Shown here piece by piece: positions 27,074 to 35,232 of a stretch of 64,000 nt of DNA (position 1 is its first letter; every line of letters starts with the position of its first letter). A model generated the notes under the pieces. That model was not told the DNA's origin. It saw only the letters and a list, made by a program, of their open reading frames with translations, and did not search any database. The translations under genes were made by a program, and so were the position numbers. The DNA is from Oceanicaulis sp. HLUCCA04 (lineage in GTDB: Bacteria; Pseudomonadota; Alphaproteobacteria; Caulobacterales; Maricaulaceae): contig LJSH01000002.1 of NCBI GenBank assembly GCA_001314625.1, forward strand, positions 216,458-280,457, written 5' to 3'.

Positions 27074-28292
27074 GTATCGCGCGCTGGATGCGACCGGCCG
27101 CCAGACGCGCGGTGTCATCTCGGCTGCCTCGGGTACAGCCGCCCGCGCAGAGCTGCGCCGGCGCAAGCTGTCGCCCTTGCAGGTCGATCAGTCTGATGCC
27201 CGTGAGGGTGGACGCGGGCTGGGAGCAGCCTTGCGCTCCCATGGGATCAGGCGCTCCATGCCTGCTTCCGCACGCCTGCTGATGACACGTCAGCTGGCCA
27301 CTCTGACCGGAGCGGGCGTTCCGCTGGCCGAGGCGCTGAACATTGTCGCCTCACAGACCGGGCAAGCATTTTCACGGCGCATTCTGGTGGCCTTGCGCGA
27401 AAAAGTGCTTGAAGGCGAACGCCTGTCGACGGCGATGCTGGCGTGGACGGAGAGCTTTCCGCCTGTCTATCGGGCCATGGTATCGGCAGGAGAAAGCTCA
27501 GGTGCGCTGGGCGCGGTGCTCGAACGGCTGGCGACACATCTGGAAAAGTCTGCTGCCCTGTCACGCAAGGTCATGACGGCGCTTATCTATCCGTGTGCGC
27601 TGGGTATCACGGCGCTGGTCGTGATTGCCGTGCTGATGGTGGCGATCGTGCCGCGACTGGCAGCCCAGTTCGATACGATGAGCGTCACGCTGCCAGCGCT
27701 GACGCGGGTTATGATTGCACTGTCTGAATTCCTGCAGGATGGCTGGATGATCCTGCTGGCGGCACTGGCGGCTGGCATTATCGGTTTGCGGATATTGGCG
27801 CGCCGGCCGGCGGTGAAGGCGCGGCTGGACCGGATTTCCCTTCAGATTCCAGGCCTCGGAGGCTTTCTTTGCCGCGTTGAGGCTGCCCGCTTTGCCCGTA
27901 CGCTAAGCGTGCTTCTGGCCGCCGGAACCGTTCTGCCGGACGCGCTGCGCGCAGCCCGCAAGGCCACCACCAACAGCCATATCGTTGGCGCGCTGGATAA
28001 TGTGATTACAGAGGTGGAAAGCGGACGTACGCTGGCATCTTCGCTGGAAAAAGCCGGATTTCTGCCCGCGCTGACCTTGCACATGATAGCTGCCGGCGAA
28101 CGCTCGGCCGCGCTGGAAACCATGCTGCCGCGCGCAGCAGACCAGCTTGAGGCTGATCTGGAAGCAGCGAGCGCCACCGCCCTCAGCTTGCTGGAACCAG
28201 CCATCATCATCGTGATGGGCGCCATCGTGGCCCTGATCGTGCTCTCCATCCTGTTGCCCATTCTCCAGCTCAACACGCTGGCGCTGAACTGA
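27060..28292 (+). CDS. gspF: GspF, type II secretion platform protein
   Basis: 410 residues from the ATG at 27060, which starts the family sequence MPAFEYRALDATGRQTRGV and overlaps gspE by 14 bases. Two GspF/PilC repeats (about 70-200 and 275-400) each end in transmembrane helices, with hydrophobic segments near 173-195, 222-242 and 378-402. GspF anchors the ATPase-driven platform in the inner membrane. Confidence 0.95.
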   Translation: MPAFEYRALDATGRQTRGVISAASGTAARAELRRRKLSPLQVDQSDAREGGRGLGAALRSHGIRRSMPASARLLMTRQLATLTGAGVPLAEALNIVASQTGQAFSRRILVALREKVLEGERLSTAMLAWTESFPPVYRAMVSAGESSGALGAVLERLATHLEKSAALSRKVMTALIYPCALGITALVVIAVLMVAIVPRLAAQFDTMSVTLPALTRVMIALSEFLQDGWMILLAALAAGIIGLRILARRPAVKARLDRISLQIPGLGGFLCRVEAARFARTLSVLLAAGTVLPDALRAARKATTNSHIVGALDNVITEVESGRTLASSLEKAGFLPALTLHMIAAGERSAALETMLPRAADQLEADLEAASATALSLLEPAIIIVMGAIVALIVLSILLPILQLNTLALN

Positions 28293-28311
28293 CGTGCCAA
28301 GGAGTCCTGCC

Positions 28312-28761
28312 ATGAAGACACCCGCCAAGCCCCGCATTCGCCGCGATTCCGGCTTCACCCTTGTCGAGATAATGGTCGTGGTCGTGATCATCGGCCTTCT
28401 GGCGACGGTCGTTGTGCTGAACGTCCTGCCAAGCCAGGACCGGGCCCGCCTTGAAAAGGCCCGGGCCGATATCGGCCGCATCGAGCAGGCCGTGGAAATG
28501 TTCCGCCTGGATATGGGCCGCTATCCCACCACCGACGAAGGTCTGGAGGTGCTGGTAGATGCCCCCTCCGATGCGCGCCTGGCCGCGCGCTTCCCCGAGG
28601 GCGGCTACATCAACCGCTTGCCCGAAGATCCGTGGGGCGGAGCCTATCAATACATGTCTCCCGGGGAGCATGGCCGCTTTGATGTCTGGTCGCTGGGCGC
28701 CGACGCCCGGCCGGGCGGCGAGGAAAATGAGGCCGATATCGGTAACTGGACGCCGCAATGA
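28312..28761 (+). CDS. gspG: GspG, major pseudopilin
   Basis: 149 residues; the ATG at 28312 is chosen for AAGGAG seven bases upstream. The prepilin motif is RRDSGFTLVEIMVVVVIIGLL: cleavage after G, Phe+1 and Glu+5. The C-terminal globular part has the GspG pattern GRYPTTDEGLEVLVD, YINRLPEDPWG and YQYMSPGEHG. It forms the pseudopilus shaft and would be processed by an A24 peptidase such as the product of 15531-16007. Confidence 0.97.
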   Translation: MKTPAKPRIRRDSGFTLVEIMVVVVIIGLLATVVVLNVLPSQDRARLEKARADIGRIEQAVEMFRLDMGRYPTTDEGLEVLVDAPSDARLAARFPEGGYINRLPEDPWGGAYQYMSPGEHGRFDVWSLGADARPGGEENEADIGNWTPQ

Positions 28762-29267
28762 AGCTGACAGGCTTTCAGAGCCGGGACAGCGGATTTTCGC
28801 TCGTTGAGGTGATGGCCGTCATCGCCTTGATTGCGCTTGTTTCGGTAACCGCCATCACGCAGATAAGCCCGCCGCGCAGCCCTGTCGAGACAGAGGCGGA
28901 GCGGCTGGCCCTGCGTCTGGAAATGGTGCGCCGCAATGCCCTCGCCACGGGCACTCTGGCCGGGTTCTCGATTGATGGGGACGGGCTTGGCTATACCTTC
29001 ATGGACCTTCAGCAATCAGGCTGGCGGGTGCACCATGGCGACCGGACGCTGGGCCCGGTGCGATTGCCGGACGGGGTCCGCCTTTACACCGATGCCCGCC
29101 AGCAGGGCGCCGTTGGCGGTGATCAGGACGTTCCCGTGCCTGATCTCTGGTTCGACCCCATTGGTACCGAACCGCCCGTCACGCTCCATCTGCGCAGCGA
29201 AGATACAGCCTATGCAATCGTCGTGAGCGCGCTTGCCCCGGTGGAGGTGAGCCGTGCGCGCCGATAG
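28758..29267 (+). CDS. gspH: GspH, minor pseudopilin
   Basis: 169 residues, overlapping gspG by four bases. The prepilin leader is followed by GFSLVEVMAVIALIALVSV with Glu+5. Apart from the helix, the beta-rich C-terminal part is diverged, as usual for minor pseudopilins. The gene order G-H-I-J supports the assignment. A 14-base overlap with gspI follows. Confidence 0.88.
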   Translation: MKLTGFQSRDSGFSLVEVMAVIALIALVSVTAITQISPPRSPVETEAERLALRLEMVRRNALATGTLAGFSIDGDGLGYTFMDLQQSGWRVHHGDRTLGPVRLPDGVRLYTDARQQGAVGGDQDVPVPDLWFDPIGTEPPVTLHLRSEDTAYAIVVSALAPVEVSRARR

Positions 29268-29622
29268 CGGGTTTACGCTGGTCGAAATGCTCGCCGCCCT
29301 GGTCGTGCTGGCCATAGCCGGGCTTGCGCTGGTTCAGGCGCTGACACAGTCGGCGCGCGCCGCAACGCTGGCAGAGGACCGCGCGCTTGCTGCCATGGCA
29401 GCCGAGAATGTGCTTGCAGACTGGCGCCTTGACCGCACAGGTCCGCCGCGCAGCGCGACGGGTCAGTATGATTTTGCCGGCCGGGAATATGAGTGGCGTA
29501 TCGACATCAGCCCAACTGCGGAATCAGGTTTCGTCGCCGTCAATGTAGAACTTGCGCCTGCCGGCGCGGCCGGACGCCGTCCGGGTTTCGTGCTGACCTC
29601 TTTTGAACGGGACGCATCATGA
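29254..29622 (+). CDS. gspI: GspI, minor pseudopilin
   Basis: 122 residues. The prepilin motif is DSGFTLVEMLAALVVLAIAGLAL, preceded by a leader of only five residues, and the body contains MAAENVLADWRLD as in GspI proteins. It overlaps gspH and gspJ at both ends. GspI forms part of the pseudopilus tip with J and K. Confidence 0.9.
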   Translation: MRADSGFTLVEMLAALVVLAIAGLALVQALTQSARAATLAEDRALAAMAAENVLADWRLDRTGPPRSATGQYDFAGREYEWRIDISPTAESGFVAVNVELAPAGAAGRRPGFVLTSFERDAS

Positions 29623-30257
29623 CGCGCGAGGCCGGTTTCACCCTGGTCGAGGTTCTTGTCGCGCTGTCGATCTTTGCGCTGGTCGGCACGCTGTCGACCG
29701 GTCTGCTTGTCACCGCCATTGATGCCCGCGAGCGGCAGGAAGCGGCTATGGATCGCGTCGTCGAGTTGCAGCAGATACGTGCTCTGTGGCGCGATGATGC
29801 CGCGCAGATGGTGATGCGGGCGCACCGGACCGCCGATGGCGGATATGACGGCCCGGCGCTTGCTGGTCAAGCCGAGGCGGGCCTGTCATATGCGGGGGAC
29901 TCCCGGCAGCTTGCCGGATTTACCCGCCGGGGCCGCGCCAATCCTGGCGAAGCTGTTGACCGCTCCTCTCTGGTACGCGTCGGCTGGCGAGTGGAGGGCG
30001 GCAGGCTGCTGCGCGATATCTGGTCTGTTGCCGACCCGGCCCCGTCCAGCGTGCCGCAGATCATGGTGCTTGCGTCAGGTCTGGAAGATGTGTCGGTCAG
30101 CTTCCGCTATGGCCGCAACTGGCTGTCGGAGCCCCTTCGAGCCGACAATTCCGGCGATGCGCCCGTTCCCGATGCGATACGCCTTTCCTATCTCGATCCG
30201 ATCGGCCGCGAGATTGAACATGTCGCGCTGACAGTGACGGCCGGAACTGAATCATGA
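29619..30257 (+). CDS. gspJ: GspJ, minor pseudopilin
   Basis: 212 residues. The leader EAGFTLVEVLVALSIFALVGTL has Glu+5, and the globular domain includes LVRVGWRVEGGRLLRDIWSVADPA, typical of GspJ. It has four-base overlaps with both neighbours, which suggests strict co-translation of the tip complex. Confidence 0.92.
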   Translation: MTREAGFTLVEVLVALSIFALVGTLSTGLLVTAIDARERQEAAMDRVVELQQIRALWRDDAAQMVMRAHRTADGGYDGPALAGQAEAGLSYAGDSRQLAGFTRRGRANPGEAVDRSSLVRVGWRVEGGRLLRDIWSVADPAPSSVPQIMVLASGLEDVSVSFRYGRNWLSEPLRADNSGDAPVPDAIRLSYLDPIGREIEHVALTVTAGTES

Positions 30258-31240
30258 GCATGCGTCAAACGGAAACCGAGCGCGGCGCCGCGCTGATTAC
30301 CGCCTTGATGGTTGTGGCGTTCATGGCGGCGGTTAGCGTGTCGCTGGTGGAGATGATGCGCCATCATCTGCAGCGCACCGGGGCCATTGAAGACCGCTTG
30401 CAGGCAACGGCCTATCTCGATGGCGCGGTCAGCTACGGCGAAGTGCTGCTGGCCCGCTTTGCCGGCGATGCTGGCGACAGCTTCACGCCCGCTGGTCCGT
30501 GGGATGGTGAGGTGCGTGTTTTCCCGCTTGAAGATGGCGAGATGGCGGCGCGCGTGCACGACCGCAACAACTGCATCAATATCAATGCCCTGCATACGCC
30601 CGGCGGTGATGGCGAGGCTGACAGGCTTGCAGCGGCGCGCACGCGTGCGCTTCTGACGGCGCTGGACGTGCCGGCAGGTGAAGCCGAAACCCTGATCGCG
30701 CAGGCTGCCGACTGGATTGATGTGGACCGCACGCCACGTCCCGGCGGGGCTGAGGACGGGACCTATCTGGCGCGCAGTGAACCACATCGGGCCGCCAACC
30801 AGCCCTTTACCGAACTGGCGGAGTTGCGGCTGCTGCCGGTGATGACCCGTGCCATGTATGTCCGCCTCGCACCGCATCTGTGCGCGCTGCCAACCAGCGT
30901 CCAGCCGCCGCTCAATGTGAACACGTTACGCACGCATGAGGCAGTGCTGATCACCGCGATTACCGAAGGCGCGGTCAGTGTGCAGGCGGTGCAGCAGGCG
31001 CTTTTCCGCCGTCCGACGACCGGATTCGACAGCCTGGAGGTATTCTGGGCCGACCCGGCTTTCGCCCAGATAGACGCCGAAGCGCGGCCGTCCAGTGCCG
31101 TCGCATTGCGGTCTGAATGGTTCGAGTTGCAGGTCAGCGTCAGGCTGGGTGAAGCACGCCTGTCGCGTATCCAGATGGTGCGCATGGGCTCTTCGGGGCA
31201 GTTTACGCGCCTGCCACCCGTTCAGGGGGCTGTGTGGTGA
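30254..31240 (+). CDS. gspK: GspK, minor pseudopilin (tip)
   Basis: 328 residues. The leader ends ETERG and the mature helix starts AALITALMVVAFMAAVSV, without the glutamate at +5, as expected for GspK. The large globular head has an NCININALH segment, a repeated helical domain and LNVNTL. It caps the pseudopilus. The start codon overlaps the gspJ stop by four bases. Confidence 0.93.
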   Translation: MSMRQTETERGAALITALMVVAFMAAVSVSLVEMMRHHLQRTGAIEDRLQATAYLDGAVSYGEVLLARFAGDAGDSFTPAGPWDGEVRVFPLEDGEMAARVHDRNNCININALHTPGGDGEADRLAAARTRALLTALDVPAGEAETLIAQAADWIDVDRTPRPGGAEDGTYLARSEPHRAANQPFTELAELRLLPVMTRAMYVRLAPHLCALPTSVQPPLNVNTLRTHEAVLITAITEGAVSVQAVQQALFRRPTTGFDSLEVFWADPAFAQIDAEARPSSAVALRSEWFELQVSVRLGEARLSRIQMVRMGSSGQFTRLPPVQGAVW

Positions 31241-32451
31241 GCGCGCGTCTTGTCATCCTGTTGCCCGGCACCCCGGATGCTTCGCTTCGCTGGACGGTGT
31301 GCAGCCCTTACGGTGATGTCCTTGGTGCTGGCGAGGGCACGCCGGTCCTGCCCGCCGGCGTGACGGTTGCTGCGACGATTGCGGTCATGCCGCAAGAGCT
31401 CGTACATCTGCGCCAGATAAGCCTGCCCGCGCGTACCGAACGCGCCGCGCAACAGGCAGCGCCTTTCGCGATGGAAGAGCATCTCGCCGCGCCGCTGGAG
31501 ACACAACGGATTGTTTGCGGGCCTGCGGGCGCTGACGGCCAGCGTCTGGTGGCAGCGATTGGCAAGGAACTGGCTCAAGTCTGGCAGGCGAGCCTTGAGA
31601 AAGCCGCCGCCCGGCCGGTCTTCGCTGTCAGCCAGGCCATGCTGCTGGATCCTGCCGACGGCGAACTGGCGATGGCGCCGGGAGATAGCGGCCTGGTTTG
31701 GCGCTATCGCTCCGGCTCGCTGGACATGACGGGCGCCATCCCTGAGGAGTTCCATCAATTACTCTTCCCGGCCCTGATGGACGCGCTTCAGCCTGACAAG
31801 GTCACACTGGCCGCCGGGCAGGACGGCGAGTATCGCTCCCTGCACGGCATTGAACCCTACCGGACCGGGCCGTTCGACCCTGTGCAGGCTGCTGCCGGGA
31901 TGGACCTGGCGCTGCTGGCCGGATTGCCGCCTGTGTTCGGTGCGCGTCTCGCTGCGTCGGTGGACTGGATCAGTCTCTTCAAGCCCTGGCGGCGGGTGGC
32001 GGCGCTGGCCGGCCTGACGCTCTGCCTCGCCCTTGCAGGCATCGCTGTCGAGGCGGCGTGGCTATCCGGTGAGTCCCGGCGGCTGGAAGACTCCGCACAG
32101 ACTGCATTTGCCGAAGCGTTTCCTGATGTACGCCGTATCGTCAATCCCCGGGTGCAACTGGCCCAGCGCCTGCGCGAGGTCGAAGCCGTGGAGGGGGGAA
32201 GTGATACTTTCCTCACGCTGGCCGGAGCGCTCGCCGGTGTCATGGAGGATGCCCCGCAAATCGACGTGATCGCCGTGCGCTTTCAGGCCGATGACCCGGC
32301 ACTGTCGGTCACCGCGCGATACAATGACTATTCCGATTTCGAGATATTGCGGGCAGCGGCAGAGACAGCCGGCATTGTGCTCGACGATGCCGGTGCACGT
32401 CAGGGCGCAGACGGTATCGAAGCCGAGTTCACGGCGAGGTGGCGCGAATGA
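31237..32451 (+). CDS. gspL: GspL, type II secretion inner-membrane protein
   Basis: 404 residues from the GTG at 31237 (another GTG is three bases earlier). The cytoplasmic actin-like domain (about 1-245) is followed by one transmembrane helix (about 252-272) and a periplasmic ferredoxin-like domain (about 300-404). It has the GspL feature PARTERAAQQAAPFAMEEHLA. It links the GspE ATPase to GspM and the platform. Confidence 0.88.
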   Translation: MSARLVILLPGTPDASLRWTVCSPYGDVLGAGEGTPVLPAGVTVAATIAVMPQELVHLRQISLPARTERAAQQAAPFAMEEHLAAPLETQRIVCGPAGADGQRLVAAIGKELAQVWQASLEKAAARPVFAVSQAMLLDPADGELAMAPGDSGLVWRYRSGSLDMTGAIPEEFHQLLFPALMDALQPDKVTLAAGQDGEYRSLHGIEPYRTGPFDPVQAAAGMDLALLAGLPPVFGARLAASVDWISLFKPWRRVAALAGLTLCLALAGIAVEAAWLSGESRRLEDSAQTAFAEAFPDVRRIVNPRVQLAQRLREVEAVEGGSDTFLTLAGALAGVMEDAPQIDVIAVRFQADDPALSVTARYNDYSDFEILRAAAETAGIVLDDAGARQGADGIEAEFTARWRE

Positions 32452-32936
32452 GGGCTATGGTCGAGCCATACTGGCAGCGCCTGAGCGTGCGCGAGCAAGG
32501 CCTTGTTCTGGCGGCCAGCGTATTGCTGGCATGCGTGGCGCTCTGGCTGGGCGTCGCGCAGCCTTTGCTCGCCTGGCGTGACGCCGCGCGGGCAGCCTAT
32601 GCAGGCAATGCGGCCGCGCATTATGAGATCACCGCCGGAATTGCGCGCTATCAGGCTTTGCAGGCCGACGATTCAGGCAGTGCGGCAGAGCGTGAACCCG
32701 TGCGCAGCGTCGTGGCGGGCTCTGCCAACCGGGCGGGTATTGTCCTGGCGCGTGTCTTGCCGGACGAAGCCGGACGCCTGAATATCTGGATTGAAGGCGT
32801 TGATCCGGCGAGGCTGATGCAATGGCTTGAAACCTTGTCGCGCGATCATGGCGTGATCGTGGTCCGCGCAGGGGTCGAACGCTCCGGGGAAGGCGCGCTG
32901 CGCGCACAATTGCTACTGGCGCGGGGCGGTGCATGA
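32448..32936 (+). CDS. gspM: GspM, type II secretion platform protein
   Basis: 162 residues from the ATG at 32448, which overlaps the gspL stop by four bases. The N-terminal cytoplasmic part EPYWQRLSVREQG leads to a transmembrane helix (about 20-40), a coiled segment and a small periplasmic domain. Its size, topology and operon position match GspM. Confidence 0.86.
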   Translation: MRAMVEPYWQRLSVREQGLVLAASVLLACVALWLGVAQPLLAWRDAARAAYAGNAAAHYEITAGIARYQALQADDSGSAAEREPVRSVVAGSANRAGIVLARVLPDEAGRLNIWIEGVDPARLMQWLETLSRDHGVIVVRAGVERSGEGALRAQLLLARGGA

Positions 32937-33670
32937 CACGCTTCCTTCTTCTTGTCCTTGCGGGGTGTCTTGCTTTCGCCGCAGCGGCGATTGCATTGAT
33001 GCCAGCGCATGTTTTTCATGCACTGGTGCTGCAACCACGCGGCGTTGCGGCCGCGCACATCACAGGCACAATATGGGATGGCGAGTGGCATGATGTGCGC
33101 CTTGGCGCGGCCCGCCTAAACCATGTGCGCGGCGCGCTTTCCGCCAGACATCTCCTCACCGGACAGCTGAAGGTGGATGTGTCCGTTTCCGATCCGCGCG
33201 GGCGGGCGGAGGGCGTCATCCTTCTTGCCGGGCAGGGCGTCGAGCTGCGGGATGTGTCCGGGTGGGTCCTGCCTTCGGGGTTTATCAGGGGCGGCGGGCT
33301 GGGCCGGGCGGGGCTGGGTGAGCCGGTCGAGTTTACCGGCGTTCAAGGCGTGTTTGGTGCGCGCGGCTGTGAGTCTCTGACCGGTGCCGTGCGCCATGAC
33401 GGGTTTCGTGTTCTCGATACACAAGGTGCGGCGGCCCTGCCCGTTCTGGAAGGAAGCCTGGAATGCGCAGGCCGCTATCCGGCCCTCCGGTTTGCTGGCG
33501 AGTCAGACGATGTCGGGATCGACGGCCATATCCGTCTGACCAATGGACGGGCGGATTGGTCGCTCAATGCGCAGCCGCGCACGGACGTCATGGCGATCGC
33601 GTTGCGTGCTGCCGGGTTCGCCGGACGTGGTGACGCATTGCGTGCCGAAGGCCGGACCGGCTGGGATTAG
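32933..33670 (+). CDS. gspN: GspN, type II secretion protein
   Basis: 245 residues with an N-terminal transmembrane helix (about 3-25) and a large periplasmic beta-rich domain carrying VAAAHITGTIWDGEWHDVRLG and DVSVSDPRG, typical of GspN. Role uncertain in the family; it is accessory in several species. It closes the C-N operon. A weak 6-bp inverted repeat (GCACGG/CCGTGC, 33670-33688) follows its stop. Confidence 0.85.
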   Translation: MTRFLLLVLAGCLAFAAAAIALMPAHVFHALVLQPRGVAAAHITGTIWDGEWHDVRLGAARLNHVRGALSARHLLTGQLKVDVSVSDPRGRAEGVILLAGQGVELRDVSGWVLPSGFIRGGGLGRAGLGEPVEFTGVQGVFGARGCESLTGAVRHDGFRVLDTQGAAALPVLEGSLECAGRYPALRFAGESDDVGIDGHIRLTNGRADWSLNAQPRTDVMAIALRAAGFAGRGDALRAEGRTGWD

Positions 33671-33783
33671 CACGGCCATTTTCCGTGCGCGCCGGTTTGA
33701 GCGTTTGCCGTAACGTCATTTTCAAGCTGCGCGTCCGTATCAGCGCCGCTTTCCGGCTGGTCAGAGGCGGGTTTGCGGCCTCT

Positions 33784-34155
33784 CTATTCCGGCAAAATGA
33801 CGCGCACTCCGTCAACGAAGACGGCGCCTTGTTCGCGCACCGTTTCATCATCCCATTGTTCTGAGGCGAGGTGCACCTCCTCCAGCGCAACCGCCAACTC
33901 GTCCAGCTCGGCGGACAGCCGCGCGACAGCATTCTCCAGCGTGTAGCTCATCTCGTGGATGTCCATCATCGCCTCCTGATCGACCTCGCCTGCGAGGCGC
34001 GCTTCCAGCAGCGCGGTGTGCGTACGCAGGTTGGCAATGGCCTCTTCGAGGCTTTCTGACGGTGCGCCCTCGAAATGATCGTCATCATCCTGACCAAGGG
34101 CGGCAGGCGTGAGCAGCAGGGCGGCACAGAAAAATCCGGTAGCCAGCGATTTCAT
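33784..34155 (-). CDS. Secreted coiled-coil protein, DUF6746-like
   Basis: 123 residues from the ATG at 34155. The signal peptide MKSLATGFFCAALLLTPAALG is followed by an acidic stretch (QDDDDHFEGAPSESLEE) and a heptad-rich helical region (about 40-100). Proteins of this look are periplasmic and uncharacterised. Just before the ribosome binding site lies a perfect 10-bp inverted repeat of Fur-box type, which suggests metal control. It is convergent with the T2SS operon end. Confidence 0.68.
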   Translation of the reverse strand: MKSLATGFFCAALLLTPAALGQDDDDHFEGAPSESLEEAIANLRTHTALLEARLAGEVDQEAMMDIHEMSYTLENAVARLSAELDELAVALEEVHLASEQWDDETVREQGAVFVDGVRVILPE

Positions 34156-34165
34156 GGGAGCCTCG

Positions 34166-34188
34166 CATTTGCGAATAATTCGCAAATG
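34166..34188. promoter_or_regulatory. Perfect 10-bp palindrome resembling a Fur-type box
   Basis: CATTTGCGAA (34166-34175), TAA, TTCGCAAATG (34179-34188). The inner TGCGAAT-A-ATTCGCA has the 7-1-7 layout of alphaproteobacterial Fur/Mur boxes. It is 11 bases upstream of the secreted-protein ATG and would block transcription or translation there. Confidence 0.6.
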
Positions 34189-34265
34189 TATTTCATGTCT
34201 GCCATGCCGGCGCAAGGCGCCGGGGCAGACCGGACGCCGCCACCGGACAAAAGCCGGAATGGCTT

Positions 34266-34919
34266 CTAGCCGACGGCCTCGCGCTTCTCGCCGATATGCA
34301 CGAGGCTTTCCACATCGATGCGTTCATCACCGCCGCACACACCGACGATCAGGGCCTCGTCGCATCCCTCGCCGACCAGGTAGGCGTGCCCCATCGAGCT
34401 GTCGAGATAGTAGGATTCCCACTTTTCCAGCACGACCGGGTCATAGAATTCGGTATGTACTTCCACACGGCCCTCCAGCACGAAGATAAACTCTTCGCCG
34501 CCATGCCGGACCAGGTCTCCGAATTCCTTCACGGTGCGGGCGCGTACCTTGGTGAAGATCGGGATCATGCTCTTCTTGCGCAGCTCGGTGCACAGATAGA
34601 AATAGTCGTAATTGTCGGTTTCCACCCGCACCCCGGTATCCAGCGTGCCCTTGGCTCGCCGGCCGGTAATTGTGCCCGCAGGCGTATTATTATTGTCTTG
34701 GCCGGGAACGCTGAACAGGTCCGATAGCGGGATATCCAGCCTCTGGCTGAGCTGGAGCAGCTTGTCGTAAGTCAGCGTCAGCCGGTCATGCTCGATCTTG
34801 GACAGGGTAGAGAGCGGAATTCCCGATCGGACGCTCATTTCCTTGAGCGTCCAGCCATTACGCTGCCGGATGGACCGGACAACCTGACCGAGTGTCGTAT
34901 TGGCGGTGCTGTTGCTCAT
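34266..34919 (-). CDS. XRE-cupin transcriptional regulator (PuuR-like)
   Basis: 217 residues from the ATG at 34919 (MSNSTANTTLGQVVRSIRQR); longer in-frame starts run through a region with no ribosome binding site. HTH_XRE domain at about 10-66 (GWTLKEMSVRSGIPLSTLSKIE), linker, cupin domain at about 120-205 (HGGEEFIFVLEGRVEVH and SYYLDSSMGHAYLV). PuuR-type regulators sense small metabolites through the cupin. The gene stands divergently from a TonB receptor and heads a D-amino-acid or glutamyl-peptide cluster, so it is the likely controller of that cluster. Confidence 0.9.
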   Translation of the reverse strand: MSNSTANTTLGQVVRSIRQRNGWTLKEMSVRSGIPLSTLSKIEHDRLTLTYDKLLQLSQRLDIPLSDLFSVPGQDNNNTPAGTITGRRAKGTLDTGVRVETDNYDYFYLCTELRKKSMIPIFTKVRARTVKEFGDLVRHGGEEFIFVLEGRVEVHTEFYDPVVLEKWESYYLDSSMGHAYLVGEGCDEALIVGVCGGDERIDVESLVHIGEKREAVG

Positions 34920-35083
34920 CTCAGGTCCCTGATCGCTACGAAGCTGAAAATAAACAGAACAGTCCCGTTCGGAAAACATATTTCCAGCCGGGACATGCGC
35001 CACGCTAACGCTGTCACCCCGCCGAGGCAAAGCCCGGAAGGCGAATTGCCGTGACCCGAGTACCAAAAGGCCGGAATGATCCT

Positions 35084-35115
35084 GATCAGAGAAATTGATT
35101 GACAATTCTCTTATC
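35084..35115. promoter_or_regulatory. Candidate XRE-cupin operator, site 1
   Basis: Half-site GATCAGAGAA (35084-35093), twelve bases, and TTCTCTTATC (35106-35115), an inverted copy. TTGACA (35099-35104), a possible -35 box, lies between the halves. The same half-sites recur at 44485-44500. The rest of the 313-bp gap 34920-35232 holds no gene, only this site and the AGGAGGGGAGA binding site for the receptor. Confidence 0.6.
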
Positions 35116-35232
35116 GGGATCAAGGCTGCTCCGATAGACCTGATCGGGTGCCATGGGTCAATGGCATGTCTGCTGCCCGTATCCGTCAGGCCGGGAAACC
35201 ATGAACGCAAAGTTCAGGAGGGGAGAATCAAC

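Noticed and set aside
33670-33688. Terminator of the gsp operon
   Set aside because: Only a 6-bp stem with no T-tract; noted as weak in the gspN entry.
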